From Druceiella hillmani (lineage: Eukaryota; Arthropoda; Insecta; Lepidoptera; Hepialidae), in NCBI GenBank assembly GCA_039881145.1, contig JAYKKI010000090.1:7351501-7415500 (forward strand): a stretch of 64,000 nucleotides of DNA, written 5' to 3'. The translations under genes were made by a program, and so were the position numbers. The notes below the pieces were generated by a model. It saw only the letters and a program-made list of their open reading frames with translations, was not told the origin of the DNA and made no database searches. Below, piece after piece: positions 52,701-64,000 of the stretch. Position 1 is the first letter of the stretch, and the number at the start of each line of letters is the position of its first letter.

Positions 52701-53941
52701 AAATAGATGCTAAATAATACATTGCACTTGCACTGGCATCATCCGGCATTGCCGCCACATTTAAGGACGGTGAATGAACTACCTATTCCGCCCTACAACT
52801 ACCGTTGAATAGAGCCGAATAACAATTCCACGTATGTAAAATCTCAAGAGCATCTGACGGGGTGAACTTTTAAAACAAGATAAAATTATCTCCTGGGACG
52901 AATGCACAATGGTACATAAAAAATCAGTAGAAGCCATGGACAGAACATTATAAGACTCGCGAGGAAACTCTGAAGTGATGAGAAGAGCTCCAGTTATACT
53001 CTCAGGAGATTTTCGATAAACATTTCTACTTATCCCCAAGTTGACATCAGCAGACGAAATCAATGCATGCTTAAAAAATCACTTCCCTGGCCACGTATAC
53101 AAATAATGCGACTAATAAAAAATATGAGAATTGAACTATCGAAAGAAGAAACCACAGCACATTTTGCTTAAAAAAATTTACAAATAGGCGAAGGCACATA
53201 TCCTATTGATCAGATAAACGCCCTCATTGAACTGAACTGTGATTTCTGCAACATAACCTCTACTGAGAACAAACTCATCAACCAAATTTATCCAAATATT
53301 CACCACTATCCAATGTTCACCACTATCCAATGTTCACCACTATACTAATCCGGAGCAGCTATTTTAGAAGGCAATTTTGGCAACTAAAAATAATGTGGTC
53401 CGCGATATCAACTTTAATAATTAAAAGAAAATTTCCGGTGAAGACAGAATATACAAATCGATCGACACGATAATAAATGTTGAAGAAAGTGTCAACTTTC
53501 CTAAAGAATTTTTAAACTCTTTGCAAACACACTACCTTCGACTGAAACTTGAATTTCCTATCTCACTACTAAGACATCTCAACTCATCAAAACCATGTAA
53601 TAGAAGAAGGATGATCGTCAAGCAGCTATCGAATTACATCATCGAAGCCGAACTTATGATTAGAAAGGACAAAGGGAACACAGTATTAATCCCTAGAATA
53701 ACACTAATCTCCACTGCTATTCCAATTTAAAACATTGCAATTTCCAATCAAATTAGCCTATAGTTTTGCAATTAACAAAGCGCAAGGACAAACTTTAAAA
53801 CATTGCCGCATCAGTCTCAAAGAATTCTGCTTTTCTCACGGTCAAATATACTATAGGTCTCGAGTAGGAAATTCTGACAATTTGTACGAACATACCCCGG
53901 ACAACAAAATAAAAAATTTTGTTTATAAACGAGTATTGTAA
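49790..53941 (+). pseudogene. Helitron RepHel (replication initiator-helicase) pseudogene
   Basis: Broken + frames follow the layout of insect Helitron proteins. First is a basic N-terminal region (AKRRKIRIAEK, 49,830). The Helitron-like N domain follows (GQIYHKMGSLLPLPNEDYKF at 50,390; RDTPFIGCTPISI-like; YAKIEAERMHYIR at 50,970). The Rep region comes next (TYTGSP.HMHEYNQDAMTY, WQKRGLPH at 51,345, ending at 51,905 TLLCVDVSTYCT). Then TVHPNNAEFLYFRILLHKIR leads into the longest open piece (52,070-52,549). The helicase follows, with SSGIAAT (52,740), WDECTM Walker B (52,897), APVILSGDFR with a stop (52,986), LIPRI (53,690) and INKAQGQTLKHC...SHGQIY near the end. Walker A has decayed (DCTEKR for GGTGKT), and a 5-base insertion splits the HUH motif. 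Many stops and frameshifts: dead. Confidence 0.93.
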
Positions 53942-54015
53942 ATAGTTATTTTTACCTTTATAATTTAAAGTTTATCCTTTTATTCCAACTACCATACAAT
54001 CTCTTATCAACTCCT

Positions 54016-54041
54016 TGAGCGAAGCCGGATACCCCTGCTAT
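54016..54041 (+). mobile_element. Helitron 3-prime terminus
   Basis: GAGCGAAGCCGGATACCCCT followed by GCTAT resembles the terminal stem and CTRR end of insect Helitrons; the final CTAG-type end reads CTAT. It lies 100 bp after the RepHel stop, a normal distance. The preceding ~4.7 kb, back to about 49,351, would be the element. Confidence 0.6.
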
Positions 54042-55095
54042 TTTAAAATATTTCTATGTAATACTTTCATCAATATTATTTCCAATTTGCAATAATGCCG
54101 TAGTTATATAAAAATTATAAAAAATACTTAAAAATATAATTTCCAATTTTTAATTTCTTTGCCCCATTATTTTCTCCTACTATACATAGTACATAAAAAT
54201 GTTAATATTTAAAATGTTTTATTGAAATCGTTTTGCAATTAGAAATAAGTCGTTTTTTTGCAAAGAACATTAAGTTTTTATTAATTTTTATTGACATATT
54301 GTCGTCTATGGTTTGGTCTTGCTCTTGTACTAATTAATTTGTCTGTCAAATTCTATAATAAATCTTTTTATAAATTATTTCTATTTAATAAATTATACCA
54401 ATTACTTAAAATTTGCTGTTAAATGCATTTCACTCAGCGTGACATGCCCACAAATATCATAATCTCCTAACATATTTAAATTATTTGTCATTAAAAGCTA
54501 GTGAAATATGCCACGTATAATAAGACCTTAATATATGCATATGAGGGTAGTATATAACGTTGCATATATACGTTTATATTCATTTAGAATATATAAATAA
54601 AGCGACATATATAAAGTCTTCGTTCACAAGTGAAAAACTTATCTAAGCTTTTATCTTCGTGCTCGAGAAAATCAGATATGAAATGTCACTGAACTTTGGC
54701 CAAAATCATTCTTTCCTGTACCGTGATATATTACAATTTTGCTCACACTAATATCTGTTTCTTTACGGATTGGAAAGGGATTGGTCAAGTGGGTTGTCTG
54801 ATTGTCGTGTGAATTCGAGTCGATAAAAGCAATCAATCGTGAAGCTATTGGAATAGAAATGTGAGAGTCCCTATTTGATCTAATTAAATAATAGTGGCCT
54901 AAATTTACGTTATGGCGTAAACGTGATAAAGTTGATTGAACCAAATAATAAAGACCTTAACTTATTACCCTAGTTTAAAGAAACGTTTAAATATCACTCG
55001 TTTATTTTATTCTTTTATCTGCAGGAAGAAATTATAGTAATTTTCTGTGGAAATAAATGAGTAAAAAGCATTTCTGTATTTCTTTTATGTCAATC
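54042..55095. other. Non-coding part of copy B right of the Helitron
   Basis: From about 54,400 it aligns with A from about 41,020 onward. The first ~350 bp have no clear A counterpart. No gene recognised. Confidence 0.5.
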
Positions 55096-55161
55096 CAGTA
55101 TAACGAAATCTGTTATATTCGTTATACTGAACGTTATAACGAAATCTGTTATATTCGTTAT
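55096..55161. repeat. 36-bp tandem duplication with hairpin units
   Basis: ATAACGAAATCTGTTATATT repeats with a 36-bp offset (55,100 and 55,136). The first unit forms a perfect 12-bp inverted repeat (CAGTATAACGAA, 55,096-55,107, with TTCGTTATACTG, 55,118-55,129). Copy A at about 42,000 has only one unit and a non-palindromic right half. Confidence 0.92.
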
Positions 55162-55960
55162 ATGTGCTTTACAGTGACTTAAGCATACACTAATGGATAA
55201 ATAAATTTAAAAAAAATTGTGAAAAAATGTTTTGGGAAATTGTTCTCTATTATCGTTTACAGTTTACGGTTTAAGTTTTGGTTGATTGTAATTTGTAAAC
55301 AAATACAGTTTGAAATAATAATTTCTTCACTTTTTGACTTAATCTTCATAATCCTCTCAATGGAGTAGTGTGTAATGAACATTTAAAATTCATATTTAAA
55401 TTTCTGTATAAATGAAATTTTTGGTATCAGAAAAGATGCCAAATAAAGGCATTGTTCACATTATTTATTGGCAACGTTATAACCTTCTAACTGGGGATAT
55501 ATATATGAAATATTACCGAACTGAATTAGCTTTAACTTTTTTATTGATCTACAGAATTCTTTCAAATCTGAGTTCAATGGATTAGCATTTCGTTTCCACT
55601 AAAATTCATTCGAGATTCTTTGTACCACTGCATATTAATGAAATGAAAAGTCACGCATAGATTATTGGTTACGTGCGTACTATATTTTAGGTCGATGAAA
55701 ACATTCAATTATGGGACAATTGAAATAGAAATGCGAGACAGCTCTATTTCAAATGTTGATTTAATATATTGTATGGTATCTCTAATAATATAATTGAATA
55801 AAACAGATTTATTGCCAATTTTGCTATTGAAAAATTAATGTCATTGAATTCGAATGCCCCCTTTGTATCCATTGTGTGAACTTGAAATTGTACGACTTTT
55901 TAATTGTATTAAGTAAAATCGAACGCTGAATGTTAATCGATAAGCCTGGTTAGATAATTC

Positions 55961-57711
55961 TTCCTAATCAATGGATACGGTGGGTGAACTGCACAGGTCA
56001 GATTCATTATATGTTCTTACCTATTCAGCGGTTGTTTCAACCATTTAAAGGTTGTTGTTCTTACCTATTTTAAGGGGCCACTTCATGAAAAATAATGACA
56101 TGAAACTTGTTGAATTGAAAGAAAAAGAAATCAAAACTTTTGGCGAAAAATTTTGCTAGACTAATATTTGTAACACTGAGTTATTCATTTTCGTGTCAGA
56201 ATTTATTATCATTATTGGTACAATAAGGAAATAATGCTTTTGTCTTTCGTTCTATAATGCAATTATAACTTGAAACATAACAAAATAATTTCGGTTATAT
56301 ATCATGTAATAAATATAGAATTACCTCAAAAATATATAATTGTGTTGATTTCCAGAAATTGTTATATGAATGGCTATTAAAACAAGTTTATTTTCTCTGC
56401 CACGGGTTAGAAAAAATATGAAAATACTGATAATATTTGAGATAATTACAAATTCGATTAAGTGTGTGACGCGCAATTGGCAGATTTTGTCAATTTATAT
56501 ACGTATCAAAAATATGACCGTTCCATTTGACTTAGCCTGAAAGGAAACAATTTATAGAGATAATTCCATAGGTAAAATGTAACGAAGGTCTTTTTTCAAC
56601 GAATAAAAATAAAACATCCTCAGAAAAGAGTTCCTCAGAAAAATTAAAGCCTTTTTTGACAAGAAAAGTTATTCACGACTAGATGATGAAAAGTTATCTC
56701 GAATCATACCACATATACAATAATTCAATTAATGGTGCGTTAACGATTTATGACGTTTAGAATAAATAACATCACTTAATATCTTTCACTTAGTGAAAAC
56801 AATACCCTGTACTTATATTACATTTTCGGTATGGCTTCAAAATGATTAGGAAAGTACAGAACACAGCAATTATTGGCTAATGAATACTTGGAAAATCATT
56901 TAAAATTTGAATTGGAAAGCTTGATTATAATTTCAAGAAATAAACGTAAGAATTGGTAAAACATTCTTTTTGTAAATACTCATTTCGTAATTTGACAATA
57001 ATTATTTTAATCAAATAAATTCACAGTGTATTTAAAGAAAAGTGATTAAAAGTTGTAATATATTTTTAGGGGAAAAAAGTTGTGTTATAGTTTTCAGTAA
57101 ATCCCAAAAGATACATTTAATATTAGAGATTAAAGATAAGAGACACACATGTACATAAAGTTTTACTTTTCTATATGCCATTTATGTGCAAGGTTTGTAA
57201 TCCAGATTATTTTGACTGGTCATGTCGTCTCGAGATCCGTAAAATATTTTATATATATACATAATGCACGTTATACGATTTAAACTTACAAGTCTACATT
57301 GCACAGCAAGTCTGCATACGAGTATTCCAACTGAATCTTTACTGACGAGTGTAAGGTGAAAATTTACAGTGTTACCGCCAAAAGTTTTGATTTCTGTTAT
57401 CTTGAAGATGAGAAGACAAATGTTTTATGGAATCGTGCATTCGTGAAGCAACTCGTTTTAGAAAGCTTAGTGTGATGGTATGGAGTGTGCGTGCGTATGC
57501 GTCCCGTACCACTCAAACAGCTCTCTCTGACCTCAATTGTATTGCACATGTAAGGGATCACTTGAAAAGAAGTGTAAAGGAAAACGATAGTGGTATTAAT
57601 AGCTAAAAGGAGCTCATTAGTGGTAATAATAATCAACACCTAATAAACAGGCAGATATCCAATTCTTGATGGACAAATTTGTGAATTGGCGTCACGTTAT
57701 GAGCGTGATGG
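55961..57711. other. Non-coding stretch right of copy B
   Basis: No gene recognised. A small direct repeat around TTGTTCTTACCTATT occurs near 56,010-56,070. A minus-strand 80-codon open frame at 57,397-57,639 lacks support. Confidence 0.5.
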
Positions 57712-57799
57712 CTTTCGGGTATGTTCGGCGGCAGGCCAATTATGATCGAACGGTTTGATGCGCTTCAAGTATAGTCGGCGGTAAATTAAGTACGGCCGG
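57712..57799. repeat. GC-rich imperfect tandem duplication, ~50-bp unit
   Basis: Two units share a TTC..GTAT.GTCGGCGG core, an AATTA/AATTAAG middle and a CGG/CGGTT end, and differ by several substitutions and a deletion. Composition contrasts strongly with the TA repeat that follows immediately. Confidence 0.6.

Positions 57800-57869
<70 letters not shown>
57800..57869. repeat. (TA)n microsatellite
   Basis: About 70 bp of TA with two CA interruptions. Confidence 0.97.
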
Positions 57870-57871
<2 letters not shown>

Positions 57872-58477
57872 TGATTTCGTAAACTAAACATTATTAAACG
57901 CATAGTGATTTGGATTTTTCGAAGGAAATCTTCTAGAGTCCTTTACTTTCATATAAGATTAATTTTCCGGCAATCTCATGTGGACTTTGTTTAATCAGTG
58001 GTACTGATTTTTATATCAAATTGGTACTTCATTTGGAATAATAAAACTTTTGTTTCCTAGAAACTCTCTTCAAATTGCTTCCACTACATTTACTGGAACC
58101 GATTTACATAACATATACTTCTTTGCTAAAAAAATGGACACTAACTTTTGGTTTATAAATAAGACTTTCGTAATTTTTTTTGTATGGTTTTTAAATTACT
58201 CTTTTTGACAAATCACAAGGAATTTAAGTGGCAATATTCTTTATTTAACAAAATATAGAAAAGAAAAAATCAGTGTCAAATGTGTTCCTTTTAATTCAAA
58301 TTCAAATAATTTCCAATTATATGTGGAATTAACAAACTTCTTTTTTAATTATTTGTTTTTTTTTTCAAACAGTATTTACGTAACTAACAACATAAAAGTT
58401 TGTTTTCTGTCAATCTCAGAAAAGTGATAATAGTTGTATCGCCGACAATGTAGTAATAACCGTTGTTCAGAAATGGT
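57870..58477. other. AT-rich non-coding stretch
   Basis: Nothing recognised. Confidence 0.55.
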
Positions 58478-58842
58478 ATTTTTGCGCGGCGGGGAAGAAA
58501 CGCGGCGCGCTGCGACCGGCGCTATACGGGGCCAACAAACATTAATTTATCTGAATATTTATATTGATTCCAATAACTTTACAATCATTTGAATTTACAG
58601 GCAAATATCTATCGGCACAGTGACGACACAAACTGAAGTCAATTTTATTTATGCAATATATCAAGATATGCCAGCAACTGAAGTACTTTACCACCTAAAT
58701 AGACTATTATTTAGAAATTTAGGTCAGTCAATTTGTCAAACGAATTGCGAGATTAAAAATAAATTGGAATAATTAGAACACTCTGGGCCGCGCCGGGACC
58801 TGTCGTTGGACGGTGGTTCGAAATCGTGGGCGGGCCATTAGC
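58478..58842. other. Pair of CpG-rich islands about 250 bp apart
   Basis: Blocks at 58,483-58,532 and 58,786-58,842 are over 65% G+C with many CpG, in surroundings near 25-30%. The second contains GGTTCGAAATC, close to an RNA polymerase III B-box. No frame, clear inverted relationship or known element was recognised. Possibilities are a short transposon, a pol III-derived repeat, or a conserved regulatory island. Confidence 0.45.
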
Positions 58843-59815
58843 TCGACATTAAGGGAGTTTCCTATTCACAAAACATTTTATCTTCCTTTCTTGTGCTTGA
58901 ACGATACCTGAATATTTAAGTAGCTATAAACGTGTTCGATGCACACAATTTGTAAAAACATTTTAGATCTAGTTAGCGACCGTTCAATTGTTTCTTAGAT
59001 CTTTTTTCGTAAATAACAAAAGAATTACTCTGTTACTTTGGAATCTATTATTTGAAGAATTTAGAGATAATATCTTACCTTAAGTGTATTGCACAAAATA
59101 AATAAAAAACAAATTGTTTCAAGTTCCAATCATGTACAATTATACAATAATCAATTTTAGTCCAGTAAATGGTTATGATATTACCTGACAAATGTATGCC
59201 AAGTTATGTCACTAAAAAGTTTGCCTCGCGTAGTTCTGACATTGCTTTATTGTTATTGTATCTTAATTAAAATAAAATAAAAATATGATTCTGTATAATT
59301 TACTTGTTAGAGACATATGTACTTGTGAACTATTAATGTAGCGTTGCTTCTTTTTAACAAATTGTATAATAATTATCAGTCTAATTTAAAAACTGCATTA
59401 CACTAAATTCATGTAATGTATTAAAAAGTCAATAATATATGCCAAATAAATATGAAAAAATAAGTTAAGTAGTTCACGAGAAAAAATATATTAACTGAGA
59501 AAATTTTGGAAAATGTGGTATGTCATAAAAGTTAATAAATTTTACGCGTGGGCTTGATATTATATGTCATAGCGTTTTTCGTATTTCTTCCAAATTTTTC
59601 CGTTTTTTGTGTACGAGTGTATCAATTGAATAATGAGAACAAGATCCAAATAATGAGAACATAATCGATTACAACTGCACGTGTGGTTACTTTGAACATA
59701 TCATAACCTGCATGGCAAGCCGCAATACTCTACAGTGTTCACTTGAACGTTTTTATTATTATTTATGAAATGCATTATAATTTAAACACTTTGTAATTAT
59801 TGAAAGAAATAAACG
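58843..59815. other. AT-rich non-coding stretch
   Basis: Nothing recognised apart from an AATGAGAACA repeat near 59,630-59,661. Confidence 0.55.
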
Positions 59816-60130
59816 GTCAAGTACGAGTTTGACGATTCTATAACTCGTTTGAAGTGAAATTACTTTATTTGTAATAAGTCGTCACTAATGTTAGACTTAT
59901 TTGTGTAACAAATATTTAATAATACCTAACTTAAGCCTAGTGTGTTAAGTGTATGTAGTCGTATACAGGATGGTAAGCGTAAGAAAAACCCGTTTTCGTA
60001 TAATTTTAGAATCAGTAGCGGTGGAAGTAAGAGGGACGGAGAACATATTTTTCACTTTTTTTGTGTCTTTGAAGTTACAGAACATAATATTTAAAAAAAA
60101 TAATTGAGTGCCTTCCAAATACACCCCACA
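59816..60130. repeat. Third copy of a C1/C2 sub-segment
   Basis: Matches 13,845-14,130 and 23,510-23,700 through TATAACTCGTTTGAA, AATTACTTTATTT, AAGTCRTCAC, TAATACCTAA and the inverted TTTCATAATTTTAGA-like block. It is the only relative of the C1/C2 family to the right of copy B. Confidence 0.6.
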
Positions 60131-60694
60131 CTGTACGTACATGGAATTAAAATAGAAAGTACTAGTACATTAATTTGCCACAAAAAAAATTAAAATTTTC
60201 TTATAAGTATTTGTGTAAGAGCTATTTATGTATGCGCAGGTTACTTTATTACTAAAACAAATATCGTATAAATTTTCTACGTTATGTATTTACTGAGAAC
60301 AACGTCTGTGAAAGACAGATACGTGGGTGATTTTCCTTTTTAAGGTATGGAATCCTAACAATACCTTCGAGATCTAATAGTTTTTATTCGAGATTTAATA
60401 GTCTTATAGTTTTTATTTCTTTTCTTCTTTTATTTCTTTCCTTCATTATTTCTTTCCCTAAATATTATTTCAGATATCTTAGAAAATAAACGGTTAAATC
60501 CCATTGAATTGATCGGAAATTAGAGAACTCTTTAAATTATGCAAATACACTAGGTTTTGTATAAATATATTACCGAGAATAACTTCCATTTAATTTTATT
60601 ACATAGACCAGAACATTTGCATTTTACAACCTCATATAATAATAACAATGGAATTTATCACCCTCACTAAAATACTGGTATATCGTATAACTCT
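60131..60694. other. AT-rich non-coding stretch
   Basis: No gene recognised. A TGTGAAAGACAGATACG block at 60,307 resembles part of the dispersed module. Confidence 0.5.
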
Positions 60695-60960
60695 CGAAAA
60701 TATAATAAAACGTACACCGCTCCCCTACAATAAACTGACTAACATAAGCAGTGGGAAAACCCACACAAATCAGGCTTCCGCTACTGTACTTGAAACATAT
60801 AAATGCAGTTGGAAGTTCCTAAGGGCTAATCTTTGCTAATAGCCCACCTGAAGAGGTTGTAGTACAACGAAACCTAGGTCGTGGTAAAGAACTTAAAGAA
60901 AGTAGAAATAATACTACATCACATAGTTTCATTTAATTGTGAATAACGAATTTCTACAAA
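60695..60960 (-). repeat. Dispersed repeat, inverted copy
   Basis: Reverse complement of 46,325-46,585 along its whole length. It contains CCTGAAGAGGTTGTAGTACA followed by ACGAAACC, a stem-forming block of a type often met in insect retroelement tails. Family not identified. Confidence 0.8.
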
Positions 60961-61204
60961 ATTAACTCCAAATATATTCAATACAGCACATTATTGTAAA
61001 CAGCACACGTTTGATTATAATAAGGCTATTCTTACCTATTTATACCTTACTGCTACTTAGAATCTACGTATTTATTGCTATAACATACCACAAGGCGAAA
61101 ATGTGAAATATCAATACTACGAATAACTAAAAATGATGAATAACTAGAGATTAAAGATAACAAACCAACAATTCTAGTGTAAATGGATATTTCACAAACT
61201 AAGT

Positions 61205-61262
61205 TTAAGTGAAACAAACCCACCGAGAAGCGAGAAAGAGAAAAGAGAGGGCGAGATACTGA
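61205..61262. promoter_or_regulatory. GA-rich tract
   Basis: A run of GAGAA/GAGAG/GCGAGA units on the + strand, a pattern that GAGA factor binds in insects. There is no nearby gene to link it to, so it is recorded only as a candidate site. Confidence 0.25.
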
Positions 61263-61420
61263 GAAATGAGATTTCACTGGCAATCATTCATAAATGTAAA
61301 TACCAAACATTTTAAATTAATTCAATAGACATTGTTAACATAATAGCGCAATATATCCGCATTGTGTTTCTCAATGCAGTTGTTTTCATTCAAATAAATA
61401 ATTATCCTACCATTAATAAA

Positions 61421-61520
61421 TGCCGAAACAACAACAATCTAGTTTTATGAGAAAAGCTAAACAATATTGATATTTATTGTTTAGCTTTTTTCATAAAAAA
61501 TGTTTGTTGTTTTGGTAGTT
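61421..61520. ncRNA. Long hairpin, candidate pre-miRNA or MITE
   Basis: The inner arms 61,444-61,466 and 61,475-61,497 are reverse complements at 22 of 23 positions (core AAAGCTAAACAATA) around an 8-nt loop. Pairing continues outward less perfectly through GAAACAACAACAA / TTTGTTGTTTTGG to about 100 nt in total. Length, small loop and imperfect lower stem fit a pre-miRNA, but a small palindromic transposon is as likely. It is not a miRNA that I recognise. Confidence 0.4.
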
Positions 61521-61834
61521 ATCTTTTGGTATTTTAACCTCAAGAAAAAAATACTCTGTTTATCTTTTCAGAACACTTTATAAATATCAGTTTATTTATT
61601 TAGAGGTAACATTAGATTTATTAAAAATTAAACTTTGAAAGGCCTTGTTTTGAAAGCATTTTCAAGAATTTTTTCTATATTTTAAATCAGGAAGAGACAG
61701 CAGTGGATTTATTACAAATATAATGAAATATTTATGGTATAGCGGTGCGCAACGAAGCGAAAAAGGATAAAACGCTGTTTTGACAGTTGGTTGTTTGTGC
61801 TTTGAATAAACGGTAAGTTGAAAAAGACCTCCAT

Positions 61835-61925
61835 CCTAGGGACTGACATTGCCAAAGATGTTTTTTATCTCTGTCCAAGCTTAAACCTTGAGATCGAATC
61901 TGGACGCGGTAACGCACCTTGTTGA
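61835..61925 (-). repeat. Possible tRNA-derived repeat fragment
   Basis: On the minus strand GCGTTACCGCGTCCAGATTC continues into GATCTC, close to an RNA polymerase III B-box context, followed by a less AT-rich segment than the flanks. No A-box was found, so it may be a SINE 3-prime part or chance. Confidence 0.25.
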
Positions 61926-64000
61926 ATTATGTTTATATTGATCTGGATGATTTGCTATTGATATTCATCAGTTGAATAACAAAATTAATATAAATAAAAT
62001 CCCTGTTTTTGTTAATTGTTATACGCAGTTCATTAAAATTCACTTAAACAAATTAACATCAATTTAAGATATGTGTATTCAGTTCGAAATCAAAACACAT
62101 CATATTTAAGGTATATCAAAAGTCTGCAACTGTAAATAAATTTCTTAATGTTTACATAGTGTCTAGACAAGATATATTTACATAGTGTTTAGTAGAAACA
62201 AATAATTTTTTTAGGGTTTAATTTAAGACATTATACGTCCCATTAATTTAATGAAATACACTTAATTTAATAAAACATTTATATTCACATATTAGTAACT
62301 AAAGTATCATTAGCCTCTTAAGTTAATTCAGTTGTGTTTGCGATATTTACTTTCAATATAGTTTCTTTCACTTTTTATTTTTTTTTTATAATAATATCTA
62401 ATGTATATTCTACAATTACTTCAACATTATTATAAAAAAGAAATGACACTGCAAAACTCACAAAAATTATGACAATTGAAATTAAATATTTTCCTCGGCT
62501 TCGTCAGTTCAAAATGATGTTGCCTTTTTTATCTTGATTTTTGTACAATTTTTACGTTTTATGAAGATGCATACTTATGCTGATTCTTTAGGAATAGAAA
62601 ATTGCCACGCAAATGCACTAAACTTTGGTACGTATCTAGCGTTCCATTACAGTTATCTCCAATTTGCCTCTGAGCCCCAGTTTATAATCTCTCTCAATCC
62701 AGTATTTCTACGAAAATGTTACATATAATTAGAGGTAAATAAACAACAATAAGTTATGGTCATAAATACAGGCAAATTATTCTCATGGATCAAAATATTC
62801 TCTGGCATTATAAATGTCGTCATTATCTTTTAAATACTTAAATGTAAATAAAGGCGAATTATGAGTAAAATTTTTAAATCAATCTGAAAATTAGTGTCAG
62901 GTATTTTAAAATATGGTTTAGGAAATACACGTAGTTTATACGCTACTTAAACATTATGAGAAAAAGCGAGTATGAAGAAAGCTGCAAGCTACAAAGAACG
63001 TTTTGTGTTTTTAGTATGAGACGGAAAACATATATAGAGAAACAGCTTATCCACATTTTCCATTCTCAAAGTAAAAAAGTAGCTTGACCACATTTTTGTA
63101 TAATACGACTATATTTTTATTAATGACGTTGTTGCAATTAATAGCAATTTCTAAAATCCAAACTATTAATTTTATGACGCTCCTTCCATTTGTTTTGATA
63201 TGGTTTTAACAACATATTTTTATATAAATATTGGCCTCTTAGTCAAGCAAATAACGATACCTCTCAAAACGTCAGCGGCAATATCCGTTACTCGACGGAT
63301 TGTCGACGGCAGTAGAACATATTTATTGATGGCGAAGGATCGTGTAATGGCGACGAAAAACACTTGATGAAATCAATTTAGTGCAAACAATGAAATGCGC
63401 CACTTCAAATATCCATTTCGGTAGCCATTTATCTTCGATCTGGACATTTTTCTTCAATCTGCTCACTTACAATTTTATTATGCTGTCGAAAGAAAAGAAG
63501 GTTGATTGATACGTTTAGATATCTCCACCACCGCAACCCTACGGGATCTTGTATCGTAATCTCGCTTCAAAACTTATATTTAATATAAATATCTATTTTA
63601 GTTCAAACGACTTTTCAAACATCAATATATTCACTGAATTAATATGTTTAATAAATTCTGTGAAGTAGATAACTTAAAATAGCGTGGTCTTTTGTCCTGA
63701 AATTCTGAAACAATCTTTTTAGATGATCCATTATAAACCATACCCGACACAGAATTGTAAATTACCCTTAAAATATGTAAAACTAGCACATTCTAGAGCA
63801 ACATCTCTATACAACTTTCATTACAACGTAATTATTTTTAAATGGAAATTTGGACACAATAAAATTCTTAATTAACTTCGTACTAAATAATACTTATTAA
63901 AAACGAATTAAACTCGCGTCTCCAAACTCCCGTACTTCATTTCAATTATTTTAAATAATTTAATAGTGAAACAAAATTTCACCGTTTTCTCACTCTATTG
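61926..64000. other. AT-rich non-coding stretch to the window end
   Basis: No gene, transposon domain or repeat family recognised. CpG-bearing short blocks occur near 63,260-63,350 without a frame. Confidence 0.5.

Larger units (their letters stand above)
43195..55960 (+). repeat. Segmental duplication, copy B
   Basis: Collinear partner of 34,930-42,940 in direct orientation, enlarged by a LINE relic (about 44.8-46.1 kb) with flanking repeat DNA to about 46.8 kb and by the Helitron (to 54,041). It also carries a long TA microsatellite, and a 36-bp tandem and inverted structure at 55,096. Between anchors the sequence is non-coding. Confidence 0.88.

Overview
The window is AT-rich eukaryotic DNA and almost certainly comes from an insect or another arthropod. 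It has long (TA)n microsatellites, relics of Tc1, mariner, a second IS630-type DNA transposon, a Helitron, two non-LTR retrotransposons and a tRNA-derived SINE, spliced-gene signals and almost no long open frames. I cannot place the order. Nothing suggests a bacterium, a phage or a virus.

Only one piece of apparent host gene is supported: a first coding exon at 33,186-33,237 that encodes a signal peptide and ends in a consensus GTAAGT donor. Its later exons were not recognised, so much of the sequence to the right could be intron.

The rest is built mainly from old, diverged segmental duplications in direct orientation. One pair is ~5.7-15.1 kb (C1) and ~16.5-24.6 kb (C2). A second pair is ~34.9-42.9 kb (A) and ~43.2-56.0 kb (B). 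A short module is found about twelve times, always on the + strand, in all four segments and at 27-28 kb, so the locus seems to have grown by repeated duplication. The paralogues act as empty-site controls. A carries a mariner relic (37.7-38.5 kb), a SINE (39.8-40.0 kb) and an IS630-like relic (40.2-41.0 kb) that are absent from B. B carries a LINE relic (44.8-46.1 kb) and a decayed Helitron (49.35-54.04 kb) that are absent from A. A Tc1 relic of full transposase length lies at 25.6-26.9 kb, between the pairs.

Two observations stand out. First, heat-shock-element arrays with a TATA box lie directly upstream of three dead transposons (mariner at 7.69 kb, mariner at 37.71 kb, Helitron at 49.44 kb). 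Second, there are several near-perfect short hairpins, and for one of them (21,321-21,370) the paralogue shows that the second arm is a lineage-specific inverted copy. No intact multi-gene system was found. All boundaries are by-eye estimates and no alignment or database search was run.
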